A DNA stretch of 64,000 nt, taken from assembly GCA_964551445.1 (NCBI GenBank), contig CAZKCG010000003.1, positions 1-64,000 on the forward strand, written 5' to 3'. The first letter of the stretch is position 1; each line of letters begins with the position of its first letter. Made by a program: the position numbers and the translations under genes. Positions 9,444 to 19,160 of this stretch are shown piece by piece. The notes beneath the pieces are model-generated. The model had not been told where the DNA came from. It ran no database searches and saw only the letters and a list, made by a program, of their open reading frames with translations. This DNA comes from DAOPXV01 sp964551445 (lineage in GTDB: Bacteria; Muiribacteriota; UBA9980).

Positions 9444-11231
9444 ATGCCGTTTTCAAACGCCGACCTCGAAAAAATAAAAAAAGACCTGTACCGCCTGGAA
9501 ACCGTCTGTTTAAAATTCAACCGGAACGACCTGGCGGAACGGGTTATATCTATTTCTAAAAAACTTTCGGACAAGTCCTTTTCAATAGCGGTCATCGGCG
9601 AATTCAACCGCGGTAAATCCACTTTTATAAACGCTCTTCTTTCATACGGACTGCTTCCCGTTTCGGTCAGGCCGTCGACCTCGGTCCTGACTAAAATTTC
9701 ATACGGCGAAATATGCCGCGCCAGGATCTTCAAAAAAGACGGCGCCGTTATAGACGCCGGTGTTGAAGCTCTGCGTGATCATTCCATTAATTCGCCCGAA
9801 GCCGGTACCGCGGAACGCATCGAAGTTTGTTGTTCTTCCGATATTTTAAAGGACGGCATCGAAATATTCGACACTCCCGGCATCAACGACATCGGGCGGT
9901 CTGCGGACGATATCGTTTACGGCCTGCTTCCCGGGGCCGACGCGCTCATATTCGTTCTCGACGCGCGTCAGCTTCTGAGCGGTTCCGAAATGGCCTTTTT
10001 AAAAGATCATATTCTAAAAAGCGATGCCTCAAGGATATTTTTCGTTTTAAACAAGTCGGAACAGCTGGATGAAGATGAAAAAAAAGACGCTTTAAAATAC
10101 TGTTCGGAAAAACTTCAAGAACTCGCGAAACAACCCAGAATATTTATGATATCTTCGAAACTCGCTTTTGACGGAAGATGTGAAAAAAACGAAAATATCA
10201 TTGAAAAATCAATGATAACGGTTTTCGAGAAAGAACTTTTCGAGTTCTTGTCAAAAGAGAGGCGGTCACATTTATTAAAGACCGTTTCATATAAAGCCTC
10301 GTACATAGCGGAAAATCTTATCGCCAGGATAGAGGCAGGCTGTTTCTTTTCCGGCCGCGCCGGCGGAGAGATAAACCTTAAAATAAAAGCTTTCGAGACG
10401 GTCGTTTCAGAGGTGGGATCCGGACGGGCCTCCGCGGAGGCTGAAATAGAAGACCGCTTTGAAAAGCTGACGGACATTATAAAAAAAGACGCGGCGGTTT
10501 CACGAAGCGCGCTCAAAAAGAAGATAATAGAAAAAATAAGCGATTCGGAAGACGATGTAGATCGGCTTAAATCTATGATATTCGCCGTGATCCGGTTCGA
10601 AAGAAAAAAATGGTTTGAAAACGAGCTTGAAAAAATAAACATTTTATTAAAAGATGTGGCGGCTTTCATCGGCAGTACGGCTTTTTCACTGACCGAAAAG
10701 ATAGTTCGCTTTTCGGGAGAAAAATTAGGCGCCATAGAAGCGCGCTCAAAATTTTATGTCGAAGGAGCGTCCTTTGACATTATTCACGCGGGCGAATATA
10801 ACGCGCTCGAGATAATCACTCAGCTTGCCACCATAATTTTCGGCGCAAACCCCTTCGTTTCGATAGCGGCTTTACTGGGGAGCGGCATGATAATTTCAAA
10901 AATTAAAAACCAGAACCTGAAAAACGAACTCGCTTCAAAGATAGACGCGGTTGCCGATGAATATTTCAACCGCGCCGGAGAAGAAATGATAAATCTGGTT
11001 GAAAAACAAAAGAAAAATTACATCTCACATTTTAACGATTTTATCGAAAATTATTCTGCTGAAGTGCGAAGCGCCATGAACGAAGCGGTTATCGAGAAAA
11101 AGATCGCCGGTTTCGAAGCCGGAAGATCTTACAGAGAAGAGCGCGGCGCCATCGAAGAACTCAGGCTTATCTCGAATAGATTTTCAGAATATTTGTCTTT
11201 AGCGTCAAAAGGACGTGAAGAATTAAAATGA
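9444..11231 (+). CDS. Dynamin-like GTPase 1
   Basis: 595 residues. The GTPase domain has the P-loop GEFNRGKST (52-60), a threonine-rich switch region (PSTSVLT), the G3 motif DTPG (143-146) and the G4 motif NKSE (203-206). A long helical region follows, with a hydrophobic segment at about 457-489 (ATIIFGANPFVSIAALLG) that could act as the membrane paddle of bacterial dynamins. Proteins of this family bind and remodel membranes on GTP hydrolysis. Its last four bases overlap the start of the second dynamin gene (ATGA), so the two are translationally coupled, as in other bacterial dynamin pairs that form hetero-oligomers. The ribosome site is weak (AGAAAG). Confidence 0.9.
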   Translation: MPFSNADLEKIKKDLYRLETVCLKFNRNDLAERVISISKKLSDKSFSIAVIGEFNRGKSTFINALLSYGLLPVSVRPSTSVLTKISYGEICRARIFKKDGAVIDAGVEALRDHSINSPEAGTAERIEVCCSSDILKDGIEIFDTPGINDIGRSADDIVYGLLPGADALIFVLDARQLLSGSEMAFLKDHILKSDASRIFFVLNKSEQLDEDEKKDALKYCSEKLQELAKQPRIFMISSKLAFDGRCEKNENIIEKSMITVFEKELFEFLSKERRSHLLKTVSYKASYIAENLIARIEAGCFFSGRAGGEINLKIKAFETVVSEVGSGRASAEAEIEDRFEKLTDIIKKDAAVSRSALKKKIIEKISDSEDDVDRLKSMIFAVIRFERKKWFENELEKINILLKDVAAFIGSTAFSLTEKIVRFSGEKLGAIEARSKFYVEGASFDIIHAGEYNALEIITQLATIIFGANPFVSIAALLGSGMIISKIKNQNLKNELASKIDAVADEYFNRAGEEMINLVEKQKKNYISHFNDFIENYSAEVRSAMNEAVIEKKIAGFEAGRSYREERGAIEELRLISNRFSEYLSLASKGREELK

Positions 11232-14218
11232 GCCATCTGAAAGGCCTTATAAACAATATTAAAAACATGGTTCACTCGGAAAAATATTTGAATTTTAAAA
11301 AACATTTCGACGAAGGTGAAAAATTTTTTGAAATGATGCGCTTTGCGTCGGCTTATCTTGAATATTCAGAGGCATTGAAACAGATAGGCTCCGATCCCGT
11401 GTGCAACTTTAAAAAAGGCCTGGCGTGTCTTCAACTCGATAAAATGGACGAAGCCGTGACCTTTTTCAGCATGGCTTATAAATTCAATAAATCCTTTTTC
11501 GAAGCAGCTTTCGAACTGGGAATGATATCTTACTCTCGCGGACAAAAGGACGAAGCGTCAAAATTTTTCACGGATTGCCTGAAAATAAAGCCTTCCTGTG
11601 AAAAAGCAAGATACATGTCCGGACGCTGCTATCTTTTAAAAGGCCAGCTCGAAAAAGCCGAAAAAGAATTTATAAAAGGTCTTAAAATATCGCCGGACGA
11701 CGCTTTATGCAATACAGGTCTCGCCAGGCTTCTGTTTTTTTCAAAAGGCGATCATCATGGCGCCCTGAAATGCCTTAATTCAGCCCTGAAAAAAGAGCCG
11801 GGGCTCGGCGAAGCGTATTATCTGACGGCGGAGATCCATCTGGCCAGAAGGAACGGCAGAAAACTCGCCGCGACGGCTGAAGCCGTAAAAAAAAATAAGC
11901 CGGACGGGCCTTACGCCGATCTCGCGTTAGCCGCAAGCGTCATATTCGAAAACAAAATGGATGAGGCCCGGGATCTTTATAAAAAGGCGCTTGAAGCAAA
12001 AAGATGCGCCGCGCCTGAAATGTTGGACTCGCTTAAAGCTGCCGGAAGATTCTGCTTCATATCCGGAGAATACCCCGACGGAATAAATTACTATGCGCGG
12101 GCGATCGAAATCAACGGATCCGATCAGGAAGCGCTCGCGGGCGCGGCCGATATAAATATACAAACCAGGAATTATCACGAGGCGCTCCGCGTCAGGGAAA
12201 AAGTCCTTGCCGCCGGCGGTCACGATCAGCTGAACGCGGCCCTGGCGCTATATATATTAGCTAATTATTATATAGATCTTCGAAAGACCGACGATACTAT
12301 TTCGGCCCTGAAGGAGATCGACGATATCCTTGAAAATCTCTCCCGTGAAAATTCGCCGCGCCTGAAAAAGATAGCGTTTAAAAGTCTTTATCTAAAAGGC
12401 AGAGCGTATTTCATGAAGAACGATCACTCCGCCGCGGCAAAAATACTCGAAAAAATAACGACCGAACGGGCCTCGGAAATATTCACTTTTGACAGGGAGT
12501 ACTCCGCCGCCGTCGAAGGCGCTCAAAATATCATATCCCTTATCAATTCAAAGGCGTCTGAAAAAGAAACGGAAGAATCCGAAACGCAGTTAACCCGCCC
12601 CGATCACTTTTCCGCTCTTCCTAAAAATTTTTATTCGTCCGTCAAAAAAGCGCATTCCGTATTTAAAAAAATCCCGTTTTTTTCGGAGCTTGCCCTCGAG
12701 GCGGCGGATATGCTTGAACAATTCGCCCGGCCTTTGAACCTGGCCGTGGTGGGGGAGTTCAACACGGGAAAATCGACATTTATAAACGCTCTTATCGGCG
12801 AACCGGTCGCGCCTATGGGGATCGAACCGGTGACGGCGGCGATAAATATTTTCAGGTACGGGGCCGAAAAAAAGGCCCGCGTCATATACGAGGACGGCGT
12901 GGAAGAGATAGATATAAACAGTCTCGCGAACTATATCGACGAAAGGCGCTTACAAAAAAATAACGACGCGGCGATAAAATTCGTTGAAATATTCTATCCG
13001 GCCGAAATATTAAAAAGCGTTAATATAATAGACACTCCCGGCCTTAACGCCCCCGTGGCCGGGCACGAGGTTCTGACGAAAGATTTTCTTCGCGATTCCG
13101 ACGCCATCCTCTGGATCTTTGACGTGCAGTCGGCGGGCAAAATGACTGAAAAAAAAAGCCTCGAATTCATTTCGGGTTTTTCAAGAAAAACTCTCGCCAT
13201 TGTGAACAAGATAGACACGGTGAACGAGTCGGAAACGCTCGAAGTGATAACCGCCCTCAGCGATGAATTTAAAAGCCTCATAGATAATATTTGCCCCGTA
13301 TCCGCAAAACAGGCGTTGAACGGGATCGTTAAAAAGGATACTGAGGAGATATCGGAAAGCAATATCGACGCCATGCTCGATTTTTTAAAAAACGAGATAC
13401 TGAGCGATCCGCAGACGATCAAAAACACGAGCGTCGTCGCCAGGTTCGAAACGCTTATATGCAAAGCCCGAAAAATAGCGGACGAGGCCGCGGCCGGAAA
13501 CGAAGCCGCCCTCGAAAAAGCCGAAATAATATTTCAGAAAGCCAAGCTCAAAATATTGAGTTACCGTGATAATTTCAACAAAAGCGACGCTCCGCTGATA
13601 AAGACCCAATATTCAAAACTCGCCGAAGGCTTCGTGGAACGCTTCAGGGAAGCCGTTACGATAGAAAAAGGAATAATTTTCGACAGTTATAAGTTAGACG
13701 AAACGGACATCGATTTTTTCAGAAAAGCTATAATTAAAAGCGTTGAGGACATGCTTTATTCGTCGATCAAAAACACTATTTTAACCCGTATAATAAAATT
13801 CGAAGAGGACATGGCGGCCGAATGGGAGGAATTTCTGGATTCGGCGGCGCCCGCGGGAAAATACGGTTTTATTATGCTTTTAAAGGGGCATATCGAAAGC
13901 CAGAAAAAAATATTCATCGACAGGGTCGTGCGCTTCAACTGTAAATATTTCGAAGGTTATATTGCCGGAAAACTCGCCGGCCTTATGGGCGAAGGCGGTC
14001 AAAACAGGTCTACCCTCGGAATGCCTTCGCGCGTTATCCGTGAACTCGTGCCGGATATCACGGGAATGGTCTCGATAAATTTTGACGAATGGTGCCGCGG
14101 ATACCTTCAAACTCTTAAAGAATACTGCGAAAGTGTGAAAGAATATTTCAGGTCCGATCTTGCATCCGTTCAAAGGACCCGAAAAGCTATCGAAGCGGCC
14201 GTAAAACAAAAATCTTGA
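11228..14218 (+). CDS. TPR-dynamin-like GTPase fusion (dynamin 2)
   Basis: 996 residues. Residues ~20-430 form a TPR array (repeats such as AYLEYSEALKQIGSDP and ALCNTGLARLLFFSKGD). The second half is a dynamin-like GTPase with P-loop GEFNTGKST (509-517), PVTA switch region, DTPG (602-605) and NKID (660-663), then about 300 helical residues. Unlike its partner, I see no long hydrophobic paddle. No signal peptide, so it should work in the cytosol, with the TPR part recruiting partners or arranging oligomers. Bacterial dynamins commonly occur as adjacent unequal pairs; the TPR fusion is less usual. The start overlaps the previous stop by four bases. Confidence 0.9.
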   Translation: MSHLKGLINNIKNMVHSEKYLNFKKHFDEGEKFFEMMRFASAYLEYSEALKQIGSDPVCNFKKGLACLQLDKMDEAVTFFSMAYKFNKSFFEAAFELGMISYSRGQKDEASKFFTDCLKIKPSCEKARYMSGRCYLLKGQLEKAEKEFIKGLKISPDDALCNTGLARLLFFSKGDHHGALKCLNSALKKEPGLGEAYYLTAEIHLARRNGRKLAATAEAVKKNKPDGPYADLALAASVIFENKMDEARDLYKKALEAKRCAAPEMLDSLKAAGRFCFISGEYPDGINYYARAIEINGSDQEALAGAADINIQTRNYHEALRVREKVLAAGGHDQLNAALALYILANYYIDLRKTDDTISALKEIDDILENLSRENSPRLKKIAFKSLYLKGRAYFMKNDHSAAAKILEKITTERASEIFTFDREYSAAVEGAQNIISLINSKASEKETEESETQLTRPDHFSALPKNFYSSVKKAHSVFKKIPFFSELALEAADMLEQFARPLNLAVVGEFNTGKSTFINALIGEPVAPMGIEPVTAAINIFRYGAEKKARVIYEDGVEEIDINSLANYIDERRLQKNNDAAIKFVEIFYPAEILKSVNIIDTPGLNAPVAGHEVLTKDFLRDSDAILWIFDVQSAGKMTEKKSLEFISGFSRKTLAIVNKIDTVNESETLEVITALSDEFKSLIDNICPVSAKQALNGIVKKDTEEISESNIDAMLDFLKNEILSDPQTIKNTSVVARFETLICKARKIADEAAAGNEAALEKAEIIFQKAKLKILSYRDNFNKSDAPLIKTQYSKLAEGFVERFREAVTIEKGIIFDSYKLDETDIDFFRKAIIKSVEDMLYSSIKNTILTRIIKFEEDMAAEWEEFLDSAAPAGKYGFIMLLKGHIESQKKIFIDRVVRFNCKYFEGYIAGKLAGLMGEGGQNRSTLGMPSRVIRELVPDITGMVSINFDEWCRGYLQTLKEYCESVKEYFRSDLASVQRTRKAIEAAVKQKS

Positions 14219-14243
14219 TTATTAAAGACTACTAAGGTATAAT
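14215..14243 (+). promoter_or_regulatory. Promoter overlapping the end of the TPR-dynamin gene
   Basis: TTGATT (14215-14220) covers the TGA stop of the dynamin gene; after 17 bases comes a perfect TATAAT (14238-14243). A leader of ~135 bases would precede the ATG at 14387, including a small AAACAAT/ATTGTTT hairpin. Confidence 0.7.
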
Positions 14244-14386
14244 AAAGACTGAATATTTTAAATAAAACTTAATTTTTTTTGCGCATCACGGCGAAACAAT
14301 CTCATCGATATTGTTTTAGATCTCTTATCTAGTTACATATTTCAATAATTTAAATCTTACGCTATGAATAACGGTGATTAATAATA

Positions 14387-15265
14387 ATGGAAAATCTAAA
14401 AAAAGAAAAGTATAAAACTTATGGATTCCTTTTCATTGCGATAGGTCTTCCGCTTATCGCCTATTTTACGGGCATAAGCGAATATTTCACGCGCGATAAG
14501 ATAAAAAATTTCGTTGAATCATATACCACTCTCGCGCCTCTGGTTTATATAATCGGAATGGTCTTCCTCCCGATAATCGGCGCTCCGAGACTGATCCTGA
14601 CCGCCGTCGGCGGCGCGCTCTTCGGCCTGGAAATGGGCACCGTTTACGCCATGATAGGTTCCACCCTTGCGGGGGTCCTTGGCTATTACATAGCCTATTA
14701 TTCCGCCGCCAACTATTTCGAAGCCGTTACCACAAATAAGAAAAGCAGGCTTCTGTCAATGCTGGATTTCACAAAAAAGAATAATTTCTGGCTGATCTTT
14801 CTCTCGAGGATCTGTCCGATCACACATTACGAAGCCATTAATTACATGTGCGGAACATCCAAGATACCTTTCAGATCTTTCTTCTGGGCTACATTTTTCG
14901 GAATAATTCCCGGAACTTTCGTTTATGTGATGATGGGCGACGCGATAATGGAGATATCAGACCAAAAAGGGATCATGGCCGTCATCACTGAAGCCGTAAC
15001 AAAAGGCAACTGGAATGAACTCATGTTAGACCCTAACGTTAAAGAGCTTTTCTGGGTCGGAGTGCTTCTTTTCGGATTCCTTATTTCAACGCTGGCGGGT
15101 TTTTATTATATAATCAAAAGCGGCAAAGACGAAGATAAAAAAGATGCAGCTGATGAAGTTTCCGCCTCCGGATCCGGAAATAACGGAGCGGTTTTAAATA
15201 CCAAGGCCATCGACAAACCCGAGTCCGGATCCATAACGGTCACCCGCAATGAACCGGCCGAATAA
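14387..15265 (+). CDS. VTT/DedA (TVP38/TMEM64-like) membrane protein
   Basis: 292 residues with about six membrane segments. The family pattern is visible: the glycine-rich segment LTAVGGALFGLEMGTVYAM (about 65-85) and, later, LSRICPITHYEAINYMCGTS followed by GIIPGTFVYVMMGDA. VTT-domain proteins act in lipid scrambling or polyprenyl-phosphate carrier recycling in bacterial inner membranes; which applies here is unknown. The last ~50 residues are a charged, Gly/Ser-rich cytosolic tail without known domain. It has its own promoter but sits directly behind the dynamin pair, which may reflect a shared membrane role. Ribosome site GGTGA is modest. Confidence 0.85.
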   Translation: MENLKKEKYKTYGFLFIAIGLPLIAYFTGISEYFTRDKIKNFVESYTTLAPLVYIIGMVFLPIIGAPRLILTAVGGALFGLEMGTVYAMIGSTLAGVLGYYIAYYSAANYFEAVTTNKKSRLLSMLDFTKKNNFWLIFLSRICPITHYEAINYMCGTSKIPFRSFFWATFFGIIPGTFVYVMMGDAIMEISDQKGIMAVITEAVTKGNWNELMLDPNVKELFWVGVLLFGFLISTLAGFYYIIKSGKDEDKKDAADEVSASGSGNNGAVLNTKAIDKPESGSITVTRNEPAE

Positions 15266-15274
15266 AATTTCTTT

Positions 15275-16849
15275 TTATTTTCTTTTTTGATTGACTATGC
15301 CGTAATACATTCCAGCGCTTACCGCAAGGGAAGTAACGACGGAAACCGCAAAATGAAATATGTAATAACTTGCGGCCGCTCCGTTTACGGTCACGGTCAG
15401 CATATTTTGGAACGTTTCAAACGCCATATATGAAATTATCAAAGCGCATATACCCGCTAAAAATCCGTGGCCGACCGCCAGAAGCATAGTTTCCATCGTT
15501 TGCGGCGCCGACCTTATCCTTGAAAAATTCAGCGCGAGGTTTCTATTGAGGGCAAGGCCGAAGTTAACGCCGATGTAAGCTCCGATCGTTTCAACCACCG
15601 CGGTCGCGCATATGACGGCTCCTATCCCTAAATTTCTTGAAAAAATCGGCGTCATAAAAGAAATTATGTTACTAAACGCCGCGGAAAAAAACAGCGCGCA
15701 TATGACGAAAAAGAGCGAATCCCTGAAAAAACCTTCCATTCCTCCGTTTTCTTTTGCGATCAACACCGTTTTGCGGTAATTGACAAAAAGCGCGATACCC
15801 GCAATCGCGCCTATCGCTCCCGCTAAGAAAAGCCAGATGAAGGAAGGCACCATAACGCGGCTAAGGCCGATCGTTTTATTTATGAACTGAACGGAAGCCG
15901 CCTCTAACGTATAAGCGCCAATAATCGCCGACACGAAACAGCCGGAAATATCGCGGAACCATCCGCCGGCGTATATGCCGCTTTCCATATCCGGAACGCT
16001 TTCGGATCCGGCGGACCCTGAAATGTTTTGATCATATCCGGGTTCATACGGACATGAATAATTTTGAATTTCGGCGCGTTTTGCCAGAGCCCAGTAAATG
16101 CCGACTATCACCGCAATGATGCACGCAAAAAAATAAATAACAAGTATTTCATCGCCGCTGCGGCCGTTGTAACTGTTATAATTCGGCACGAAAAAAGAAA
16201 ACAAAAGCGCGCACGAAAAACCGCCGGCGTATCCGCCCCATAGAAAATCCGAAGAAGGCCCCGGCCCGCTGCCGATATCCATGCCGAAAGCCCGGGCTAT
16301 ATACCTGCCGGCCCTATAGCCAAAATTACCGCCCGTAATAGCGTTCGCGGCAAGAAAAGCGAAAGCGAAAATGATAATATATTGTTCGCCTCCCGGGCCT
16401 CCTCCCCATATATTTCTGGGTCCGGAAAAAACGGCTATGATCCCTATTACAAACGATATCGCAACCGCGACCGAAAAACCGGCGATAGAGAAAAACAGCA
16501 TACATAACGAAGCGGCCAGAGACGCCGGACGCGCGTTTCCATTGATGAAAGAGACGCTCCTGAAAGGATCCTCACGCGGCGCGCGAAATTTTTCGAGATC
16601 ATTGTCTTTATGATTCCCGCTGCCTGATGAACTTTCGAAGGCGCTTCTTTTTTTCGGCTGAGTTTTAATTTCAGGCGCGATATCGCTTGCGGCTATCGTT
16701 TCAGTTCCGGCGGTTCTTACTGTTTCTTCGTTTGCGGCTGAAACGGCAGGATGCGCTCCGGCTTTTATCTCTTTTCCGCACAGAAGGCAATTTCCGCAAT
16801 CGTCGGATATCTCGGCTCCGCAGCCCGGGCAATTGATTATTTCAGACAT
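15275..16849 (-). CDS. Zinc-ribbon plus multi-membrane protein, long paralogue
   Basis: About 524 residues from the ATG at 16849 (a GTG nine bases upstream is possible). The N-terminus is a zinc ribbon (CPGC...CLLC), followed by a polar linker and about ten hydrophobic segments. The first half of the membrane part contains the conserved block NFGYRAGRYIARAFGMD...GPSSDFLWGGYAGGF, which is repeated in the neighbouring paralogue. The function is not recognised. Together with the next gene it is clearly a tandem duplication: even the 35 or so bases around the start codon are nearly identical. The zinc ribbon plus membrane layout is common in small bacterial membrane proteins of unknown role. Confidence 0.75.
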   Translation of the reverse strand: MSEIINCPGCGAEISDDCGNCLLCGKEIKAGAHPAVSAANEETVRTAGTETIAASDIAPEIKTQPKKRSAFESSSGSGNHKDNDLEKFRAPREDPFRSVSFINGNARPASLAASLCMLFFSIAGFSVAVAISFVIGIIAVFSGPRNIWGGGPGGEQYIIIFAFAFLAANAITGGNFGYRAGRYIARAFGMDIGSGPGPSSDFLWGGYAGGFSCALLFSFFVPNYNSYNGRSGDEILVIYFFACIIAVIVGIYWALAKRAEIQNYSCPYEPGYDQNISGSAGSESVPDMESGIYAGGWFRDISGCFVSAIIGAYTLEAASVQFINKTIGLSRVMVPSFIWLFLAGAIGAIAGIALFVNYRKTVLIAKENGGMEGFFRDSLFFVICALFFSAAFSNIISFMTPIFSRNLGIGAVICATAVVETIGAYIGVNFGLALNRNLALNFSRIRSAPQTMETMLLAVGHGFLAGICALIISYMAFETFQNMLTVTVNGAAASYYIFHFAVSVVTSLAVSAGMYYGIVNQKRK

Positions 16850-16878
16850 TTTTAGCACCCGACCCCTTTTTATTTAAA

Positions 16879-17601
16879 TTATTGTTTACACGAGGATCCC
16901 TGCGTTCCGTAATTTTTTTTATTTTTAGCGTTTGCCCAGTAGTTGCCCGCTATAACCAAAATGATGCATGCAATAAAGAAAACGAACAACAAATTTAAAC
17001 CGCCGGTGGGTCCGGCAATACTGCGCGGGTCCGGCATAAAAAGCGCGAACAAAATCGCGCATAAAAAACCGCCGGCGTACCCGCCCCATAAAAAATTTGA
17101 AGAAACGCCGGGCCCGCCGCCCGCATCCATTCCAAAAGAAGCGGCAATATGCCTTCCGGCCCTGTACCCAAAATTTCCGCCGGTAACGGCGTTCGCTGCA
17201 AGAAAAGCGAAAGCGAATAAAAATATTATTTCTTCTGCGTGCGAAACGCCCCAATGAATTCCTACAAACGGAACCATAGCGAAGAATCCTGCGGCAATAG
17301 ATAACGCGACCGCGATAATAAGACCTGTGACGGCTGAAATTATCATCAGTATGGAAGCTCCGGCTGACGCCGGGCGCGCTCCTCCACTTATAAAGGATTC
17401 GCTTTTGAGCTCGTTATCACCCGGCGCGCTGACTCTTTCGAAACTCGGATCTTTGTAATTTCCGATATTGGAAGGATCGCCGGAGTCGCTTCGTTTTTGC
17501 GGGACCGCGCCGGTTCTGATCGCTTTTCCGCACAGAAGACAGCTTCCGCTATCATCGGATATTTCAGCCCCGCAGCCCGGGCAATTGATTATTTCAGACA
17601 T
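16879..17601 (-). CDS. Zinc-ribbon plus membrane protein, short paralogue
   Basis: About 240 residues from the ATG at 17601 (upstream GTG at 17610 possible). It repeats the first half of the downstream gene: identical MSEIINCPGCGAEISDD start, CLLCGK second half of the zinc ribbon, polar linker, then four or five membrane segments including NFGYRAGRHIAASFGMD and SSNFLWGGYAGGF. It lacks the second membrane half. The short length may be original or the result of truncation; the end (KNKKNYGTQGSSCKQ) is polar and shows no sign of a frameshift. Function unknown. Confidence 0.75.
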   Translation of the reverse strand: MSEIINCPGCGAEISDDSGSCLLCGKAIRTGAVPQKRSDSGDPSNIGNYKDPSFERVSAPGDNELKSESFISGGARPASAGASILMIISAVTGLIIAVALSIAAGFFAMVPFVGIHWGVSHAEEIIFLFAFAFLAANAVTGGNFGYRAGRHIAASFGMDAGGGPGVSSNFLWGGYAGGFLCAILFALFMPDPRSIAGPTGGLNLLFVFFIACIILVIAGNYWANAKNKKNYGTQGSSCKQ

Positions 17602-17625
17602 TTTTAGCACCCGATCCCTTTTTAT

Positions 17626-18810
17626 TTAAATTTTATTTAATCTAATTTCTTTTCCATATACGGCAAAATAAACCGTTCCGATCACGCCGAACGCGGTCGC
17701 CGTATAAAGGTTCGCCGCCGGCGAGACGCTCCACAGATAACCGCTCGAAAAAGCCGCTATCGAAACGACTATGTCCCTTAAAAGATAATAAACCCCGAAA
17801 GTGTATGCCTTCAATCCTTCAGGCGCGAGATCGACTATCAGAGCCTTCCTCGTCGGTTCGCCGAATTCCTTCAGTCCTCTTATAATGAAAGCGAACACAA
17901 GCATTATAAATGATTTCGAATATAGCAGCGTTATGGGGAACAGGGTGAAGAAAACGAAGGTCATCGTAACAAACGGCTTTTTGGATGTCTTATCGGCCAT
18001 AGCCGCGACCGGAATATAGACCAGAAGCGCCGTCGTCATTTCAATGGCCGTCAGAACGCCGAATTCCACGGGACTCACGAAATTTTTACACCATATCCAC
18101 ATGAACGCGTAAGGTATCTGTTCGCAGTATCTTATTAAAATATCCGATATCAGGAGCGCCTTGAGTTCAGGCGTGAAAACCAGCCGGAACGAGCGCGGAA
18201 CCGCCTCGTGTTCCTTCGACCTTATTTCTTCTTCCATAAAGATCTGTTGAAGTATAAGCGAAAGGACCGCGAATGTGAGCGCGATAATGAAGGAATATCT
18301 GATGCCGTCGATCTCGCCGTATAGTTTTATCATCACGCCGCCAAGGATCGGCCCGGCCGCCATCGGTATCCTGCGCATCAATGAATGCAGCGACACGCCC
18401 ATCGTCCGTTTTTCCTTCGGCAGCACCTTTGAAACAAGGCTCATAGTGGCCGGAAGCGAAAGCGCGTCCCACGAAATGAAAAAGACCGCCCCCAGAAGGA
18501 CCGCCTGCCAGGTCGGAAACAATATGACTATGACATAGCCCGTCATCGCGAATAAATTAAAGAAAATAAGGGCCCGTTTATAGCCCAATTTGTCGCTCAG
18601 ATAGCCGCCCGGATAAGAATAGAGAGCGCTTAAAAGATTGTCTATGCCGTTCAAATAGCCCGCGATTATAGAAGTTCCGCCGAGAGCGATAATATATCCC
18701 GGAAGAAAGCGTTCGGCCAGTTTTTCGCCCATTCCGACGAATATGACCATTATCAGAACCGCCGACATGCTCTTTTCAAGACCCAGGAACCCTTTTATTT
18801 TTTTTAACAT
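17626..18810 (-). CDS. Major facilitator superfamily transporter
   Basis: 394 residues, about 12 membrane segments. The MFS loop 2-3 signature is visible as GYLSDKLGYKRAL (about 70-82), and a second-half equivalent as AMADKTSKKPF. The segment LSLPATMSLVSKVLPKEKRTMG is typical of MFS drug/metabolite efflux-like proteins. The substrate cannot be told from sequence. An AAGGA site lies nine bases before the ATG. It is the upstream gene of the minus-strand run with the two zinc-ribbon proteins (15-29 base gaps), so all three are probably one operon. Confidence 0.88.
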   Translation of the reverse strand: MLKKIKGFLGLEKSMSAVLIMVIFVGMGEKLAERFLPGYIIALGGTSIIAGYLNGIDNLLSALYSYPGGYLSDKLGYKRALIFFNLFAMTGYVIVILFPTWQAVLLGAVFFISWDALSLPATMSLVSKVLPKEKRTMGVSLHSLMRRIPMAAGPILGGVMIKLYGEIDGIRYSFIIALTFAVLSLILQQIFMEEEIRSKEHEAVPRSFRLVFTPELKALLISDILIRYCEQIPYAFMWIWCKNFVSPVEFGVLTAIEMTTALLVYIPVAAMADKTSKKPFVTMTFVFFTLFPITLLYSKSFIMLVFAFIIRGLKEFGEPTRKALIVDLAPEGLKAYTFGVYYLLRDIVVSIAAFSSGYLWSVSPAANLYTATAFGVIGTVYFAVYGKEIRLNKI

Positions 18811-18889
18811 TGCGGCAAATCCTTTGTTTTTACTGGAGCCGGCTTTAAAATAAAATCCCGCTGCCGCGGGTCGAGGCGGTTCATAAATT

Positions 18890-18915
18890 CTTCACGGCGA
18901 GGCTGCGCCGTGAAG
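18890..18915. repeat. Perfect 10-bp inverted repeat
   Basis: CTTCACGGCG, six-base loop AGGCTG, CGCCGTGAAG. There is no T run, so it is not a standard terminator; it could be a REP-like element or an operator. Confidence 0.5.
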
Positions 18916-19094
18916 GCCTCCCGCCGGCATGAAGGGATCGAAAAAGGACGCGATACCAGACATTTAAACCGAAACGCCATGTTTCATATATGTTGCGGCA
19001 GGCATTGATTTTAAGTAATATAACATAATCGGCAATTAATATCAATCGCGCGCGGCCAAAATGTCAAAATATGCGTATTTACCAAATTTTAGCC

Positions 19095-19124
19095 TTGACA
19101 AAACCAGACGCGAGTTGGTATAAT
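19095..19124 (+). promoter_or_regulatory. nadA promoter
   Basis: TTGACA (19095-19100), 18-base spacer, TATAAT (19119-19124): both hexamers perfect. Start of transcription near 19131, then an AAGGTGAT ribosome site before 19161. Confidence 0.85.
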
Positions 19125-19160
19125 CTCGTCATCTGATTTATTAAAAGGTGATCGCCGGAT

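Larger units (their letters stand above)
18811..19160. other. 350-bp intergenic region between divergent MFS and nadA genes
   Basis: Contains a perfect inverted repeat at 18890-18915, a short sequence also found near 30526, and the nadA promoter at 19095-19124. No ORF seen. Confidence 0.6.

Noticed and set aside
10115..10735. 206-residue minus-strand frame inside dynamin 1
   Set aside because: It is antisense to a complete GTPase gene and has no domain of its own; low-complexity Ser/Ala/Phe composition is typical of shadows.
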